A DNA stretch of 64,000 bases from contig CM053803.1 in NCBI GenBank assembly GCA_028671895.1, positions 48,296,786 through 48,360,785 on the forward strand, given 5' to 3'. The translations under genes and the position numbers were made by a program. Source of the stretch: Oenanthe sinensis. Lineage: Eukaryota; Streptophyta; Magnoliopsida; Apiales; Apiaceae. This document shows, piece after piece, positions 21,745-34,639 of this stretch (positions are counted from its first letter, which is position 1; each line of letters opens with the position of its first letter). Below the pieces are notes generated by a model. That model made no database searches. It saw only the letters and a list, made by a program, of their open reading frames with translations, and was not told the DNA's origin.

Positions 21745-24700
21745 TTAATCCTTGCTCTTTCCTTTCTTCATTTTTGCTTTGAATCGAGATTTTGTCAAGA
21801 GAGTTTGTACCGTATTGACGAAATTTCCAGCTGCCATAACTATTAGGAGAATCCCACAGGTAATTACCTACCAAAAGTATATTGCCGACCACATTTTCAT
21901 TAATAAGAATCAAAATCATTACACACAGCAAAGAAACTATGACTGATTGGGATCATCTTTTAAGATTCTCATGAGATTTCAACACTTGAAATTTCTCACC
22001 TGCCACTCAGAAACCACTCCAACCAATGCAGTTTGAAGCAACAGTAGTCCAACGTATGCTTCAAATCCCTAAATTTAAGGAACACATTCCACATTGCTCA
22101 TTCAGTCTCATTGAGAAATTAAATCAGACAGCCACATGTGCAAGGTGGGAAAAGAAGTTTTTTTTTTTTAAACATAACCTATCAAGCCTCAATATAACTT
22201 GTACGTTTGCCAGTTACAAATACACATTAGTGCATTTTGAATCACCTGTAATACGAATAGGATAGGGCATAACAACCATAATTGACCATCTACTCCGGCA
22301 GTTTCTCCCCACACAACATCCATTCTCTTAGCCTGCAATAAAGAGGTCTCAAGTATTTTTCCCCATGTAAAACAAGAGTAATTGTTTATACTTTCTGCAA
22401 GGGTAAAGAATCTGTTGGATTGTACATCATCACAGTTAAACTTATGCACAAGTTTGATTATAAATAGAAGCACATCAATATATTGGATAAGTAAGAAATT
22501 TTACAGACTATATAGCAAAGAACTTCTAGTGGAAACTATACCTTGCCCAATGCAATACGAGTATAGAGCCTCTGCCTTTGATACCTATTTTGCAGAAGCA
22601 TCGCGACTCCTTGCATGATCGCCCAATACAGAAATAATTGCACGCCTCTCTGCAATATGTATTATTCAACATTTAAGAACAAAGTTGCAATGATCGAGTA
22701 ACCTGAAACTACTAATCTTGCCTGCTTTTGTGAACAGTCAGGTTGCTTTTCTATCTCCCAGGTCATACTGATAAGTGCCATAGCCATTGCACAATAGTGA
22801 TGATATACCCACCTGAAGATCCCAATTTAAGATAATATACTAAATATTCTTACCATCTTCAAAATTTTACTTAGTTATTTTCAAAGTGGTGTTTTGAAAA
22901 ATTGAATTATGTAACGTAAGAATGCTGATGTAACTTCACGATAAAACAGAATAATGTTTACTCCACTGTAAGAGAACATCCTCATCGATAAATGGAGAAA
23001 TATGATATGTTCTCAAGTGATTTGAAGAAGAAAAAAGTATCTTTATGTTTAAATATAAAATTTAAAAATAAAATAAAATATTTGAGTATTTTATAAAGTT
23101 TAGCACCGCACAGGATTTCCTGTTTTTAAATAGTTTGGACGTTACAATATCTAGAGAGGTATTTTTAGATGAAGTACATAGAAGGCCCCTCGAAAATAAA
23201 TAAAATCTATTCTCTTAAAAGCAGATACGATATGGCTAGCAGGTGAGGGAGGATGCCGGGTGGTACCCTGTCAGAGCTTAAAATTTTTCAAAATATTAAC
23301 AGTAAAGTAATTATGATACGGGACATGCTATCTACTCAAAGAATATCTACATGAATTATCAATTTACCATGGACGAATATCACTTCCATTGACTCTTAGA
23401 ATGTTCTCCCGCAGGGCCAAACCCGTGTAAAGAAAAAGCAACCAGGCCTGCGAAGGCATGTCAGTTTTTTTTGTCTAACGAAGTAATTATAAAAGACAAA
23501 ACAAATATTAAGTCTAGACACACATTACCTGGTAAAGCTGAACTGGAAATGCAGGTAAACATCCATCCCAAGTCCAAGACCTTAACCAAAGTAGCAATAG
23601 GGGGAACACAAGAAACAGCAGGGCAGTTCTATCCTGTCAAAGATAGGTACCGGAAGCAGTCAGTTACAAAATTGTGCCTTAAGAAATATATAAAACAATT
23701 ATAATATATAATCATTGTTATTTATATTCATATGCAACGAGCTTCTTTCAAGACCTGATACAGAAATGCTGATTTTTAATCAAGCATCAGTGACTTCAAG
23801 CTCTGTATGCTCAAGATTGTGGAAGGCGCAAACTCATAAAAAGCGCAAGAGTTATATTAAAGCCCAAATCGCAAATCGCAAAATGCAATTAAGAACATAA
23901 TAAAATTGGTGAAATTAATTCTAATTAATATAATTTACACACTTGCTAACAAATTTGTTGCTGGTTCAAATAGTTGACAATATAATAGTACGTGGCATAT
24001 TTCAAGACAAACGTGAAATAGGTCAAGTCATCAATCAAGTTAAACAGATCAAATGCTTCACAATCATTTGACTGGATCTCAAGGCCCTCGTGATTTCTAT
24101 ACTCCCCTTTATCATATTTGTTTACTGAATTGAATAAGAAACTTTATAGGTTGCGTTTAGACTGGATGTGTTACGTAGTATGATAAAGTGTCTTTGTTAG
24201 GTCCGAAAGGATGAGTATTATTAGCTAGAAGGCCGGGGGGGGGGGGGGGGGGGGGGGGCTGAATAGCTTAATACCCTTTTAAAAATTAGAGCATGGCGTT
24301 TTAAAATTTTCTTTTCTCTTTTAAAATATTACTAGTAAATAAAATGCGGAAAGTAAAAAGAGAGAAAATAAATAGAGTACACACAATATTTTTATCTTGG
24401 TTTGCGATGGCGCAATTCCCTAACGGATCCGCTCACCCCTAGTCCAGTCCCCGAGTCCCTCTCTGAACTCGAAATTTTGCACTATAAAAAGATGTACTCC
24501 TTATAGTGGCGGAGAAGTCTTTTACAACACTATGTATTTATCTTGAACCTTAACTACTTGTTAACCTCTCAAAATACAATAGCAAAACCTACTTGATTTA
24601 TCTTGGAGCGTAAATCTCCGCTACCTTCTCACAATCAAAGTAGAACCCATACAAGCTGGTCTTATAGCGTAACTCCTCGTTACCTCTTCACAGGCAAGTA

Positions 24701-27700
24701 GTATCCCTTACGACCTTATCTTGGAATGTTACTTCCCCTTTACCTCCTCAAAGATACGTAAAAATCCCTGTGTAGACTATGTTCCTCTACAACAATGTAG
24801 GTCTTGGATCTGGGTCTTAGGTCTTGGGTCTTTCCTTTTCCTCACGGTGCAAAAACACCCAACTCCCCGTCGGCATCTCTAGGACTTGGGTCTTAAAACA
24901 AGGATCACCTCACTTCATTTTCACCTCACAACAAAGTCTAGACAACAAGTACTACGACTTTTAATTCCCCTGTTTAAGAAAAGACGATCGGTGGACTACT
25001 ATATTACTGTACTAGACCGGAGACAAACAATTATATATAAAATAGCTGAAGCAACAATATATATAAATGTCAGTCGGGGTAAGTCTCTTCGTGAGAAGGA
25101 CGAACCACACGTGTGCTAACGTGTATGCAATAAAGTACGTGCGTATGCTAAAGTAAGGTGCGGAAAGTAAAGCGTATGAATGCAAGTACTTTAAAGTAAA
25201 TATGCTAAAGTAAAGTGCGATATGTAAAATATATGAATGCAATGCAAGTACTTAAAGTGTGTGTATATATATATATATAATATAATATATATAATAATAT
25301 ATAGGATATGTAAAGCTGAAAATAACTAAGCCAAATATATTGTGACTTGAATGAGATCAAATACGTTTCTATCTACTTTGTTTAAAAGGCCTTAAGAGAA
25401 TTAAAACAACTAAACTATGGCATTTCTAAACAATAATAATGTGTGCCACTTAGATTTGTCGAGGATGTTTCGTTTATGTCTTACTATAGACTTATACGAA
25501 TATTATCTAACTCAGAATCAAGGTTGGCTTAACTTCAAGAACTCAACAAGGCTTGTTTATATCCCTAAATAATAATATGAGATTTATACAAGTAGCACTT
25601 AACTTGGTGTTCGAAGTTCATTAAACTTACTAATATTCTACGAGTGTACTTTATTTATATCTCTAAATAACTATATGAGATTTATACAAAGGAACACAAC
25701 TCGGAATAAAAGTTTGTTTCTTTCACTTAATAATTCAAACAAAGAGTATTTTTGTTTATGTCTTAATATATAGATTTATACAAAAATTCTCGACTCGGAA
25801 TTAAAGTGAGCCTAAACTTACAAATATTTGACGAGATCTTCGTTTATGTCTAATAATATAGACTTATACGAATTTTATCTCAACTTGGAAATAAAATAAG
25901 ATAGCTTACTAATATTCAACAAGGAACCTCTTGTTTATATCTCTATAAGAGACTTATACAAATTGGTTCTAACTCGGAATAAGAGCTAGCTTTAATTACA
26001 AAAGTTCAACAAGGAGTCCTTTTGTTTATGTCGTACCTCGACTTATACAAATTGGTCTCGACTTAAAACTTAAGTAACTTGGAGTTGTTTTTAATCCCGG
26101 AGATATAAATCAATGATATTAACAACTAATTTAGGAGAGTAAGAGATTAAAAGAAAACTCCCCTAAATATTATAACAATTTATATATACGAGGTAAGAAC
26201 AAACTATTAAGGCTCGTGTATATATAAACCGCAAACAAGGCCAACTATATAATATAACAACAAATCAAAACAGGCTATAATATAAATATTATATAGGCCG
26301 AATATTATATATATATAGTGCTACACAATTAACTAACTTATGACCCTTGTGCTCTATAGTTAGAGACAAAATATTTTTTCGAAATCAAGGGATACGAGTT
26401 AGGTTCGGGAACGAAGGTTCATGTTTGTATCCTAAAATTAACCAAGCAAGCAAGATAATACAAACACTACTAAAATCGAACCAAGGTATTGATATATATA
26501 TATATATATGTATGTATGTAACTAACTTATAACCCCTGAGATCTAGAGAGAAATCAAGAGAAAAAGATAGGATCGAAGCCAAAACACACAAAAATGAGTC
26601 GCCGGAAAATCGCCGAAATATGAACTTTTGGTATATCTTTGAGGGAAACAAGACAAGTCTAGGGGCTGTTGTTAAGTGGTCTTTGGGTGGCCAAAGGTGA
26701 CTTGTAAGGTGTGTGTGAAAATTGTGCAAGTAGATGTGTTTATAAGCCTTATAAGTGAAAGATCTATGAAAGAACAAGGTTTAAAGCTCAAGAACTCTTG
26801 GAGATGAAAACTTTCTGGAGAGAAGAGGTTCTTGGGAGAGAAAATCGCAGCATTTACTTGGCACAAAATGGCTTGAATAATGGTGGGGGGTGAGGCTTTA
26901 TTTATAGCCAAAAATTAGGCATTTTAGATTTATTTAATTAGGGGACAAGGGAACAACCTTTTTCATAAATCAAGGGAAGGTACAATAATTCAAATATGTG
27001 TTCCCTCAGCTGAATTAGTGCCCATGTGACTCTTGGAAAGTGTGCAAAGCTCATTCAGTAAATTATTTAAGCTAATAAACACATAACCGAATGATACGTT
27101 GAAAAAATGACGTTTTTCAAAATATGCTCCAAAAATTATGAAACTTTGGAAACCATCTAGGAATAATTCCAATAGGTCATGGTCAAAAAATCCTAATCAA
27201 TTTGGAGTTGAACTTCATTGATTTTTAATTGACCGAACAATCAATCCCGTACCCGAGAATACATGCCAAAAATAAAAGTCACCCAAAAATTATGAAAACA
27301 ATTCTAAAATTCTTTTTCACCATTCTAATAACATTCCTCAAGTTTCAAGTCATTTGGACATGTGTAGCTATTTGTTTGAGAAAAAGATCGTTTCAATGTC
27401 CCTACAACTCGAAACAATAATCAATAGCCTTTTGTTGGAACTCGTGGACGTTTGGACTAAAGTTTTGACTCAAAACATATTCAAATATAATATTCCTAAA
27501 ATAATAATGACTATGAAGTCCAAGGAATATTTAATTTGAATTAAAATACAAATTATCCAAAGAAATAGGACAATTCAGGGCTTCCGGGATAAAATCTGTA
27601 TTTTATATCTAGGCAGAACTTTATTGAAGATAAATTGAACAAATATATTTAGAAAATATATTAAAAATATATTCCCTTGAAAACCTTCAAAACCAACACT

Positions 27701-30091
27701 CTTTTAAATAGATCACACATTTTCTGTCTCGTAAAAGTAGTGTTAAAAATACTGTATTTGTTCATCTTCAGTATTTGCCTCAAAATATAACATATATTAA
27801 TGAGATCTGATTTTATCATTATTTTGATAAATCCCATCTAATCATATGTAGAGAGAAAATCATTTGCTTTCGTTTATAAAAGTTGTTTGACCTAGTTTGA
27901 CTTTCTTCTCGTTGACTGTCACTTCGAACAACCTAAGGGAGGATTACTATATTAATTAGTAACTTCCTAATTCTAATTTAATTTACATTTATCATTAAGA
28001 CAAAATAATCAAAACCTAATCCATAAGACTGTATCTCACAGTCTTCGAGTCCGAAAGCAACATACACTTCGTGCTAATAAAGGTGTTGTACTTGATTGTA
28101 AGCAATTTAGTCTTTTTGCACCACCTCCCAGTTTATGTGAGTTTCTAAAAGTATATTACATTTGGAGCTTTATTGTCATTTTAACACCTAGCATATAAGC
28201 GCTACTTTTTGACGAGGGACAGGGGCTCTGTTCGCAAGAGATTTTCAGAAACACAATATATTAATCCTCAAAATAATAAAATTCTCTACTGTAAGCAAAG
28301 GAACTGGATTAAAATGCTTTAAAAGTAACGAACCAGGCCATAGTTCAGCTGCTTATAGGGGTGAACGGGGAAAACAACCTATGATTGGTGGTGAATAACA
28401 TAGTCAAAGTGCTGAATAAGAGGATAAACCAGTATATGACAGTGAGCAGGATGACGATATCTCATATGGAGATGTTGGAGAGTCGCTAGTGATCCGCAAA
28501 GCCATGTTGCTGCCTAAAGAAGACTGGTCGCATAACAACATCTTTCACACAACATGCACTATTGAAGGTAACGTTTGCAAGTTAATTGTTGATAGCGGCA
28601 ATTGTGAGAGTGTCATTTCTCTTGAGGCAGTTGATAAGTTGAAGTTAAAACAGGAAAAACATCCGCAATCATAAATTGTCATGGTTCAAGAAGGGAAACA
28701 AGGTTTCTGTTGATACACACTGCCTAGTATCATTTTCTATTGGACGCAAGTATATTGATAATGTTTGGTGTGATGTAGTCAAGATGGATGCATGTCACAT
28801 ACTTCTTGGCAGACCTTGGCAATATGATCGCAATGCTATTCATGATGGCAGGAAGAACAGATACTCATTCTGGAAAGATAATGTTAAAGTCATCCTAGCT
28901 CGTACGAGGGACAAGGCTTCTATCAAACGAAATTTGAAAGACAGCAACAACCTGCTCTCAATTGCAAACCTTATGGAAAAGGCTGAAGAAATGGCTGAAT
29001 GTCAAGGAAATACAAGAGAAGGTGAAGGAACATATTGAAGCAAATGATATGAAGTATAAAAGAGCAGCAGATCTTCACTGCCGCAAGGTAGTTTTTATAT
29101 GAGGATATTATGTATGGGCTGTCCTGCCAAAAGATAGGTTTCTTCCTGGAGAGAACCATAAGATGCATGACTGGAAAGTTGGTCCTTCCAAGTTATTGAA
29201 AAGAGTGGATGATAAGGCTTAGAAGCTGAAATTTACCAGGTCACATCAAGTCATCTGATGTATTCAATGTTAAGCACCTGCTACCACACAAGGGTGATGT
29301 TCCTGCCTAAAACTCGAGGTCGAGTTTTCCCGGGGGGGGGGGGGGGGGGGGGGTTGTTACAGGGAAGTGTGCTAGAGTTTTAATTAACATTAGTAGTTGT
29401 AGAAACTTCTGTAGTTAATTAGCAATGGTTTATGGGAACTACATATATCCAATTTGTAGCTGATAAGTTACTGAATTATATAAATTTTACCCGAAAACTC
29501 ATAGCAACTATCGAAGTGTGGCAATGATTATCATGCATGAGTGTGTGTATATAATAATGGCAACTGAAAGCATATATATAGTTTAGAATAAAAATTAGAT
29601 GGATGTAGTTAAAGTGACAAATTAGGGGGTTGTTGAGCTGTATGTTGGTGTAGTGAGATTGAGTTGTAATGAATTTCGGTATAAGAAGTAGAGTTTTAGA
29701 AAATATAAATATGTTAAAAATGAAATGCACATGGAAAAAGTAGTGATCTTCTAGGTGATCCATAAAAAAACATAATGATATTAGGTTGTAAAATATACAT
29801 ACTCTGAAGCTATTGTATTCCTCTTTAACTTTGAACTGGACATCTTTACGAGTAGCGCGAACATTGAGAGGACCAATAAACATCCTCAAGAAACGTCCTG
29901 CAAAGAGTTAGAGTGTGAGTAATTGAAGTAACAATTAAGCTTGTATATATTGATGAGTGTAGAAATGAGAAAGGTGTTAAGACAGATCGAGGACCGTGAG
30001 ATTTGGTAGGAAGAAAAGCAGCAGCATCTCCTTGAGTGAGTAAATATGTAGCTCTGCCTAACTCCTCTTCTAACTGCACAAATTCATATAT

Positions 30092-30133
<42 letters not shown>

Positions 30134-30328
30134 TAGTTGTACCTTAAGGGCGTGTTGGGAGTGAAGGTTTGGGGAAAGAGAGCAACGGAGATTAGTGATA
30201 GTGGAATGGAGAGAAAGAGCACGCTGACGGAGAGAAGCTTGTTCGTTGCAAGAACGAGATATTAAGGAGGCAGCTGATTCTTCTAACTCTTTAGACACCT
30301 CCGTTATCTTAAACACTTGTTCTTCCAT
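21745..30328 (-). CDS. TMEM120/TMPIT-like membrane protein
   Basis: Ten minus-strand exons give 340 aa (human TMEM120A: 343): 30143-30328, 29995-30073, 29803-29897, 23529-23633, 23368-23447, 22722-22812, 22542-22649, 22246-22332, 22000-22068, 21745-21867. The soluble N-terminal part (residues 1 to about 120) begins MEEQVFKITEVSKELEE and should form the family coiled coil. Six membrane segments follow, from FLVFPLLLLWL in exon 4. Family blocks include SWTWDGCLPAFPVQLYQ, NRYQRQRLYTRIALGK, KRMDVVWGETAGVDGQLWLL and NFVNTVQTLLTKSRFKAKMK near the end. Animal members are nuclear-envelope/ER proteins with a coenzyme-A-binding fold linked to lipid metabolism; the plant role is unknown. Intron 3 is 6.2 kb and holds a solo LTR and a Gypsy remnant. 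Intron 6 starts with GC (22721-22720). All frames join cleanly and no stop was seen. Confidence 0.93.
24235..24258. repeat. Run of 24 G
   Basis: A G homopolymer inside the solo LTR. The related copy has only GAGG at this place (near 37118 on the other strand), so the run grew after the copies diverged or is a sequencing artefact. Confidence 0.85.
25440..26080 (+). repeat. Degenerate tandem repeat of about 95 bp in the solo LTR
   Basis: A pattern TTTATATCTCTA...GACTTATACAAATT...AACTCGGAATAA...TTCAACAAGGA recurs about seven times. Units diverge strongly, which suggests age. The related LTR at 35977-37151 lacks the whole array. Confidence 0.75.
28290..29331 (+). pseudogene. Internally deleted Ty3/Gypsy polyprotein remnant
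   Basis: It reads in order a degraded zinc knuckle (CFKSNEPGHSSAAYR near 28317), a retropepsin region (RKAMLLPKEDW; NNIFHTTC; LIVDSGNCESVIS with the DSG active site; VWCDVVKMDACHILLGRPWQ), then jumps near 28980 to the C-terminal end of integrase (VKEHIEAND, AKDRFLPGE, a VFNVKHLLP-like segment). Reverse transcriptase, RNase H and the integrase core are gone. There are several frameshifts and stops. It lies in TMEM120 intron 3 on the opposite strand and has no LTRs that I can see. Confidence 0.88.
29332..29353. repeat. Run of 22 G
   Basis: A G homopolymer at the end of the Gypsy remnant, where related polyproteins end in a Pro/Gly-rich tail coded by a short G/C tract. Confidence 0.85.
30096..30131. 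repeat. (GA)n microsatellite in TMEM120 intron 1
   Basis: About 18 GA units on the plus strand (CT on the coding strand), within the 69-bp intron between exons 1 and 2, so it makes up half of that intron. Confidence 0.9.
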
Positions 30329-31005
30329 CCTTCCTGTTCAACTAGTATTATTATTATTATGCTCCCCGCTTGCTATATGTATTGATCAACAAACCTTAAT
30401 CACTGGTGTATCAATGTGTCCTGGGGATTTGGGAGCCTCGGGAACTGTAACATATTTATTACCTTGGTGCATGGTGTACATATTTATTACAGTGTGCCTC
30501 CCCCGGCCCCCTTTGTCTTGCGTTTCTACTCATATCAATCCATCTCTCTCGTTCTTTATGTTTCCAAGTTCTAACTTTTTTTTCTTTTTTTAATTTTGTT
30601 ATTATCATAGCCCAAAAATAACTGATATATTACACATATGACATAACAATAGAATTATTCAAACCGATATTTACTTGTATAATTAAAATTTTCATTTTTC
30701 AAGTCACAAGTAAACAAGCTCATGTTCTTGGAGCCTGGATGTTCTCTTTAAGTAAACCATCACAGATATGTTCAGGTAAAAAATAAAACAAAAGTATCAA
30801 AATTGCACTTATTTTCCATCCCCCATTGGCCCATTGTACCCACCTCCACTTCCTCAACTGCAAAACCTGTTCATCATCACCAGAAGGACCAGATAGCTTC
30901 ACCGTATACATGGACAACAATCGCCATTTCTCTAACTGTTTCTCGATTTCAACACAAAATGTAAATCAAGCAAGTGAACTCAACTAAAGATCACCAAAAA
31001 TAGAG
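30329..31005. other. Spacer between ALMT stop and TMEM120 start
   Basis: Holds the ALMT 3' UTR and the TMEM120 promoter, 677 bp. A 66-codon minus-strand ORF (30920-30720) starts MLSMYTVKLSGPSGDDEQ; I do not recognise it and treat it as unsupported. Confidence 0.5.
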
Positions 31006-34000
31006 CTAATCCCTATAGCAGATCCACTTGTATAGCCTCGTCCAGAAGCCAATTACTTCTGTAGGTGCCATTTGCTCTACAGGTTCAACAAACTTCGCCT
31101 TTTCACTAAGTGCTTCAAATGAATTGACAAGATTTTGAAGCCTTGCCACAAATTCAATCAGCATTGATGTAAATGTTGCCAATGACAATGCACTTGCACT
31201 TTCATATGTCCTTACTTCACGTTGATTCACAATGACGTCATCATGTATAGACAGCCGGGATGGCCAATGCATCTGCTGCTTAAACACTTCTTCCGTTGCA
31301 GATGAATCCGATTGGGCAACGGAAGGATTGTACAGATTCTGAGGATCCCAGTTTTTCAACGTGTGAGTTGATTTTAATTGCAGAGCTACTTCACTGAGAG
31401 AACTTATCACCAAGTTTTGGTTTTCATTATCCCGTAGTTCTTGAAATTGATCAGGATTGTCAAACTGCTTGGGCATCCTGCTACTTGCCCAACTCTCGGC
31501 ATTAATCAAAAGATATGATTTTTGGTCTATCATCATTTGCAACTCTTCAGCAGCCTCATGCACTTCCCGGAGCAAAACTCCAGAGCTTAACTTTTCCATT
31601 TTCTCTAGTTTGTTCCCAAGCTCACGTAGTACTTTAGCTCCTGCCGTACCAACTCTCTGAATCTCATTGCTGAAAATCTGTCGTAACTCAGCTGATGCCT
31701 ACAAAATTGATTAATTTTAAACCCTACAGGCAATAAAACAAAGCTCAACAGATAGCTGACAAGGTCTGGGGAGAAGGAAATATATCAGGTTTTTGGTTTA
31801 GACCTAGGGATGCCTACTTTCAGTTCTCAAAGTCACAAACTATACTATTCAAATTAAAACAATATAATTCAAGAATAAGGATATGCACTCGCATACACTA
31901 GCAAAAGTTAAGATGGTGAAAATTACTTGAGTTTTAGCTAGACATAAGAAAAGCTATGATAACCAATTTAGAAGTTTTTACTGGCACCGTATATTTTACC
32001 ATCTGCTTCACTGCCAAAAAGTGTTCTAGGGACTAGGCTACAGCGGTTGAGTGAGTGCTCTGCTCAATACAATCGAGCAATATATATTCCATAAATTAGC
32101 ACTGCCGAAGCTTTGCAGTGTGACAATAGAACTATCGCGTGATGATTTATTAAAATTACATAAGCTTGCGGTGTGAAAATCATCCTCAAGATTACTTAAT
32201 TAAATAACAAGATCAGTAATCTGATGATGCACCAGCAGTAGCACCAAGACATTGAAACAGAATGGGTTCACTAACATGATATTGCATTCATTATATACCC
32301 ATGCTTCAGAAATCTCAAAGATATTATCTATTTATTATTGAAATTAGAAATTGTAGCAGCCATGGAAAGTATCTGGATTTGCTATTTATGGTACCCTGGG
32401 AAATCTCACCAATATATGACTTACACATGCTGAAAGATGGATTTTATATTTGAGTTGCAAAGTCCAGACTAGAAAAGCAAGGGAAGAGATACTAGAGAAA
32501 GAGTATGTGAAGAACATATGGAAATATTGACTAATGGAAACTATGAACTTCACCTGTATCTCAGCAAGTATACAACCATGCATTGCCATGATCATAAATG
32601 CACAATGTCTCAGTGCACCACTAACTTTAACATAGTCACTCCAAGGATATCTGAACATTTTGTAACGTCCATGAGGTGGTTCCCACACAGCGAAGCCTAA
32701 CTGCAAAACGGAGATAAACAAATATAGAACAGAGTCATGTCATTTCTTGTCTATCTTATGTCAAATGCACATACTATAGTAAACCACGTACCAAAGATTC
32801 CTCTTCACTACTGGACTGTACAGCGGATCTATATCCACTGTACAATGGATCATCAGAAGCTTGATATGTAAGAATCTTGGAAGGGATTCTCTCATATTCA
32901 ACACATTGCAGGTATCCCTTAACACAACCTGCAGGTCACGTGAAAGATTGAATTAAGACTTATGTTACTGTCGAATTGACCCCCAGACAAACGTAGATAA
33001 AAATCTTAATCTGACCTTCCAAGGAAGTTGCAACACCTTTAAAGTTTTTCGCAACTAACTTATGCAAATCCTCACCAGCCCAAATGGGGTATACACATAC
33101 ATTCACAAGCAAACAAACACCAGCGCCAACAGCAATTAACAATAGACGCGAAACAGCCGTTTGTACAAATTTTTCACTCCCAGACACCATGACGATACAA
33201 TATGTCAGCAAGAATACCCGAAACCCATATTCGTATTGCTTCATTGCCGGATACAGTTTCAAATAGCTTGCACAAAATCCTTATTACCAAAACAATAATA
33301 TCAGATGATTCTTTAGTTGCTCAGATTATGATTAAACCTACAGTAGACAACTAAATAACAACATTGAGATGTAAAGTCAATAACTTGTGCTACATACAGA
33401 CCTGCAATAAAGATGCTAATTACAATTACAACTTCTTGAAACTTTCCAGCCAATAAGGATAATTCAGCAATACAAAGAGCCAGTCCTCCAGCTAAAAATG
33501 TTCCAAAAGCACGATTAAATCCTTTGCTAAGTGTGGCTCCTGCATTTACAACACAAATCTTAAAAGAAAAACAAATCAAACACACTAGTGATTGAGACAG
33601 ATAGTTAACTCATACATACTAAAATGCAGAGGAAAATAGAGAGAAAAACGAGTTAAAGCACCGGTAATTGGCACTTTGAATTTCTAGCACCAGAAGTTCT
33701 AGACCTTAAAAAGTCCAAAAATGTTGTGCATAGTAATGTTATGACTCCTATGTGTATGACCGAAAAGAAATAATTTTGCCATTCATAAAAGACTAGAGGT
33801 TATGCTGGCTTGCCTTGCACAATCAATTCCATGATCATTTAAATAAACAACTATTCATTTGTTTAGCTAAATATTCATTTAACATATATATTGCAAAAAA
33901 AAGAGAGGTAAAAGCAGGTGTTGGATTAAGTTGCATACCTATGCTGAACTCAAAAACAACCACCACAGTAAGAATAGCCCAGATGGAGTATTGACTCATG

Positions 34001-34311
34001 TAACTAAGTGGTTCTCTGAAGAAGATAAGAATTGATACAAAAGCAAGAGCCAACCCCATTTTAGCTGCAAAAATGACTTTTCTTGGATCAGACCTACCCA
34101 TGTCATAGGCTTTGATAGCAGCATCTTGAACATCATTTTTCAACTTGATCAACTTATGTTGAAGATTACTAAACCAAGTGAATCTGGATTGATGATCAAC
34201 AGTAGAATAAGATCTGCCATAACCCAAGTCAGAGTAGTTCTTTCTAGATAATAACCTTTCTTTGCTTCTTTCTAAAAAACTATGCTTTAAAGATCCAATA
34301 TTACCTGCCAT
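31006..34311 (-). CDS. Aluminum-activated malate transporter, ALMT9-like
   Basis: Six minus-strand exons, 33939-34311, 33402-33539, 33016-33279, 32792-32928, 32554-32700, 31006-31698, give 583 aa (Arabidopsis ALMT9: 598). All junctions are GT-AG and keep frame. Residues 1 to about 78 are cytosolic; six membrane helices follow (from KVIFAAKMGLALAFVSILIF, then SIWAILTVVVVFEFSIGATL) up to about 240. The family motif WEPPHG is at 310-315. The long C-terminal domain has YPIWAGEDLH just before it, LEYERIPSKILTYQAS-like and SALSLATFTSMLIEFVARLQ segments. Sequence places it in the vacuolar clade (ALMT4/5/6/9), anion channels that move malate or chloride into the vacuole, for example in stomatal movement. 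ALMT9 itself versus ALMT4/5/6 cannot be settled here. Confidence 0.95.
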
Positions 34312-34427
34312 TGCTTTCTATTTATTCTTAAAGATTCATCATCATACAATACAACTAGTATTCTTTACAACTCTGCATACTAGATGATTATAAGTAAGTT
34401 ACTTATATCCAAAGACAAGTTGATGAG

Positions 34428-34434
34428 ATTTATA
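34428..34434 (-). promoter_or_regulatory. Probable TATA box of ALMT
   Basis: CTATAAATCTC on the minus strand, about 117 bp before the ALMT ATG. It is the best TATA match in the first 200 bp. Confidence 0.5.
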
Positions 34435-34639
34435 GTGAGTGGATTTTATGATTTCAAGACAGAGTCGTATAGATGAAGCTGTAACAAAGTCAGAAAGTGA
34501 AAAAAAACCTTTGACACTCCAAATACAAAATTAGTGAAACAAAAACAGAATGTCTGTATGTGGATATTCCGGTCAATAGTTAAAAGCGGTAATAAAGTAA
34601 TAAGATTTTTTTTAAGAGTCCCATCCCTACGCATCCATG

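Larger units (their letters stand above)
24195..28040 (+). mobile_element. Long solo LTR (3846 bp) in TMEM120 intron 3
   Basis: Starts TGTTAGGTCCGAAAGG and ends GTATCTCACA, so TG...CA, flanked by the exact 5-bp duplication GTCTT (24190-24194 and 28041-28045). No coding region, primer-binding site or second LTR is present. Its two outer parts (24195 to about 24790 and about 27440-28040) match the inverted 1175-bp copy at 35977-37151; the middle 2.6 kb is absent there. The length would be large for an LTR, so a LARD-like or internally expanded element remains possible. Confidence 0.85.

Noticed and set aside
29476..29889. 137-codon minus-strand ORF continuing TMEM120 exon 3
   Set aside because: Only its first part (down to 29803) is exon; the remainder is intron 3 read-through past a GTATGT donor.
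30720..30920. 66-codon minus-strand ORF between ALMT and TMEM120
   Set aside because: No recognised family, not joined by splice sites to either gene; probably ALMT 3' UTR or spacer.
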